DNA of 64,000 nucleotides from positions 1,510,501-1,574,500 of the forward strand of contig SMSO01000032.1 in assembly GCA_004764695.1 (NCBI GenBank), in the 5' to 3' direction. The position numbers and the translations under genes are program-made. This DNA comes from Schizochytrium sp. TIO01 (Eukaryota; Sar; Bigyra; Thraustochytrida; Thraustochytriidae). A model generated the notes under the pieces. It had not been told where the DNA came from. It was given only the letters and a program-made list of their open reading frames with translations, and did not search any database. The stretch's first letter is position 1. Every line of letters begins with the position of its first letter. Below are positions 62,907-64,000 of the stretch, in pieces.

Positions 62907-64000
62907 ATGGGGGGGGGGCACGAAGTTGATTTACTGGAGGAAGCCATTCGCGACCATATTGAGACCAAGAGTGGTTTTGGCAACCAAGCTGCCAAGGTGC
63001 GAGCTGTAGAACGAGCTTTTCGTGAGTTTGATTTGGATAATACTGGCAATATCGATGAAGAGGAGTTTCTTGCTGCTCTTGTTCGAATGAATTTTGTTGG
63101 ATGCACGGAGACAGCACTTGAACTTTTTGATCGGTTTGATGAGGACATGTCTGGCACTATTTCCTACCGTGAATTTGCCCGAACGTTGTTTCCATCTGAC
63201 GACTTTTATGAGTCCAAAGAGGCATCAATTGGTAACTCTCGCTCGCGGGGCGTACAAATCGCCGACGATGTGGTAACTCGTGTTCGTCAGCGTGTTCTAG
63301 ACCTCGCGGGACGTAACGTTGGAGTACGCGGTGTCACACGCATTCTCCGTAACATGGACGAAGACGGAAGTAATACTCTCAATGCGCAAGAGCTTAAGGA
63401 GGGCCTTCTTTCTTATGGCGTTCGCGTGACACCAGATGAAATCCGAACGCTCATGAGGCACTTTGATCGTGATGGAAGCGGTCGCATAACGATCGAAGAG
63501 TTCCTTCGCGGCATCCGTGGAAATATGTCACGCTTGCGTCGACAACTCGTACGCAAGGCATGGGACCAGCTTGTTCTTCATCTTAAACTTGATGGACCTG
63601 GCGACTCAGTCACATTGAGCGAGCTTGCTAGCTTTTACGATGTAAGCAAGCATCCTGATGTTATTGCAGGCCAAATGTCTCCGGAACAGGCTGTACGCAA
63701 CTTTATGTCACATTGGGACAAGAATGGTGATGATCTGGTAGAGTGGAAGGAGTTCCTTGACTATTACAAGGATTTGAGCTCCGGTATTGACCGTGACGAC
63801 TACTTTGAGCTTGTTATTCGAAACGCATGGCATCTTAGTGGAGGCTCGGGTTGGAGTGAAAATACCTCAAACATGCGCGTGCTAGTCACCTTCATCACAG
63901 GCGAGCAAAGCGTGGAGGAGATTACTAACGATTTTGGAATCTCTCGCTCCTCTGTTACCAAGCCAGAGCTGATTCGGCTTTTGACAAAGCAAGGCCTTCG
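62907..64000 (+). CDS. EF-hand calcium-binding protein, calcyphosin-like (3' end outside window)
   Basis: The ATG at 62907 is followed by nine G (three Gly codons) and an open frame to the window edge, at least 364 residues. At least five EF-hand loops are readable: DLDNTGNIDEEEF (about 41), DEDMSGTISYREF (about 77), DEDGSNTLNAQEL (about 152), DRDGSGRITIEEF (about 188) and DKNGDDLVEWKEF (about 271). The first, second and fourth keep the canonical acidic and glycine positions. The spacing resembles calcyphosin and related multi-EF-hand proteins, many of which occur in flagella of protists; that location is inference. The G9 run directly after the ATG is a risk for sequencing length errors that would change the start, but the frame downstream is clearly right. 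No membrane or catalytic domain is seen in the visible part. Confidence 0.87.
   Translation, partial: MGGGHEVDLLEEAIRDHIETKSGFGNQAAKVRAVERAFREFDLDNTGNIDEEEFLAALVRMNFVGCTETALELFDRFDEDMSGTISYREFARTLFPSDDFYESKEASIGNSRSRGVQIADDVVTRVRQRVLDLAGRNVGVRGVTRILRNMDEDGSNTLNAQELKEGLLSYGVRVTPDEIRTLMRHFDRDGSGRITIEEFLRGIRGNMSRLRRQLVRKAWDQLVLHLKLDGPGDSVTLSELASFYDVSKHPDVIAGQMSPEQAVRNFMSHWDKNGDDLVEWKEFLDYYKDLSSGIDRDDYFELVIRNAWHLSGGSGWSENTSNMRVLVTFITGEQSVEEITNDFGISRSSVTKPELIRLLTKQGL

Overview
The window is nuclear DNA from a unicellular eukaryote, most likely a stramenopile of the thraustochytrid/labyrinthulomycete type. The evidence is long, mostly intron-poor genes for eukaryote-only complexes (exosome DIS3, condensin II, the CTLH/GID E3 ligase, a UFMylation factor, a TIM chaperone, mitochondrial ACP), AT-richer spacers crowded with tri- to hexanucleotide microsatellites, and a DH-PH-FYVE-WW protein of protist type. 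The lineage is my inference from gene content and style; a phylogeny of DIS3 or HBS1 would settle it. Nothing in the window looks bacterial, viral or organellar.

Layout. 0.7-3.3 kb: an ER thioredoxin/PDI-like protein ending in KDEL (+). 6.6-7.0 kb: mitochondrial acyl carrier protein (+). 8.2-10.8 kb: HBS1-like ribosome-rescue GTPase (-, one intron). 13.3-13.6 kb: TIM13-like chaperone (+). 14.7-19.1 kb: condensin II subunit CAP-D3 (-). 19.9-22.1 kb: ABCG half-transporter (-, three exons). 22.1-24.6 kb: repeat-rich spacer with hints of a small spliced gene. 24.6-25.9 kb: ACAD10/11-type acyl-CoA dehydrogenase (-). 27.2-29.1 kb: MAEA/Gid9 RING-like E3 subunit (+). 29.9-30.3 kb: small membrane protein (+). 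30.9-33.4 kb: an 842-residue protein I cannot place (-). 33.4-42.4 kb: about 9 kb, AT-rich, no convincing gene, many microsatellites and a dispersed repeat. 42.4-44.0 kb: purple acid phosphatase (+), convergent with a DH-PH-FYVE-WW RhoGEF (44.3-47.2 kb, -). 49.4-50.1 kb: a small spliced membrane protein (-). 51.0-54.9 kb: SUN-domain ER membrane protein of the SLP1/SUCO type whose reading frame breaks at a TCC-TAA-T site (+). 55.7-58.9 kb: DIS3 (+). 59.0-60.7 kb: CDK5RAP3/C53 (-). 61.2-62.1 kb: ankyrin-repeat protein (-). 62.9 kb to the edge: EF-hand protein (+, cut by the window).

The genes are a mixed housekeeping set rather than one pathway. Themes do recur: RNA surveillance (HBS1 for stalled ribosomes, DIS3 for exosome decay), ER quality control and membrane biology (KDEL protein, SUN/SLP1 protein, CDK5RAP3 for ER-ribosome UFMylation and ER-phagy) and mitochondrial biogenesis (ACP, TIM13). 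Three of the four introns supported here carry a yeast-like CTAAC branch site 46-48 bases before the acceptor; in the fourth the best candidate lies 33 bases (TTAAC) or 74 bases (CTAAC) upstream. I used this pattern to find an exon at 49.4 kb that plain reading-frame inspection misses.

The observations most worth following are the SUN gene frame change (antizyme-like +1 frameshift site, small intron or sequence error), the hidden spliced gene at 49.4-50.1 kb, the palindromic CTAG-rich elements upstream of several genes, and a diverged inverted repeat shared between 30.6 and 40.6 kb. I found no clearly undescribed multi-gene system.
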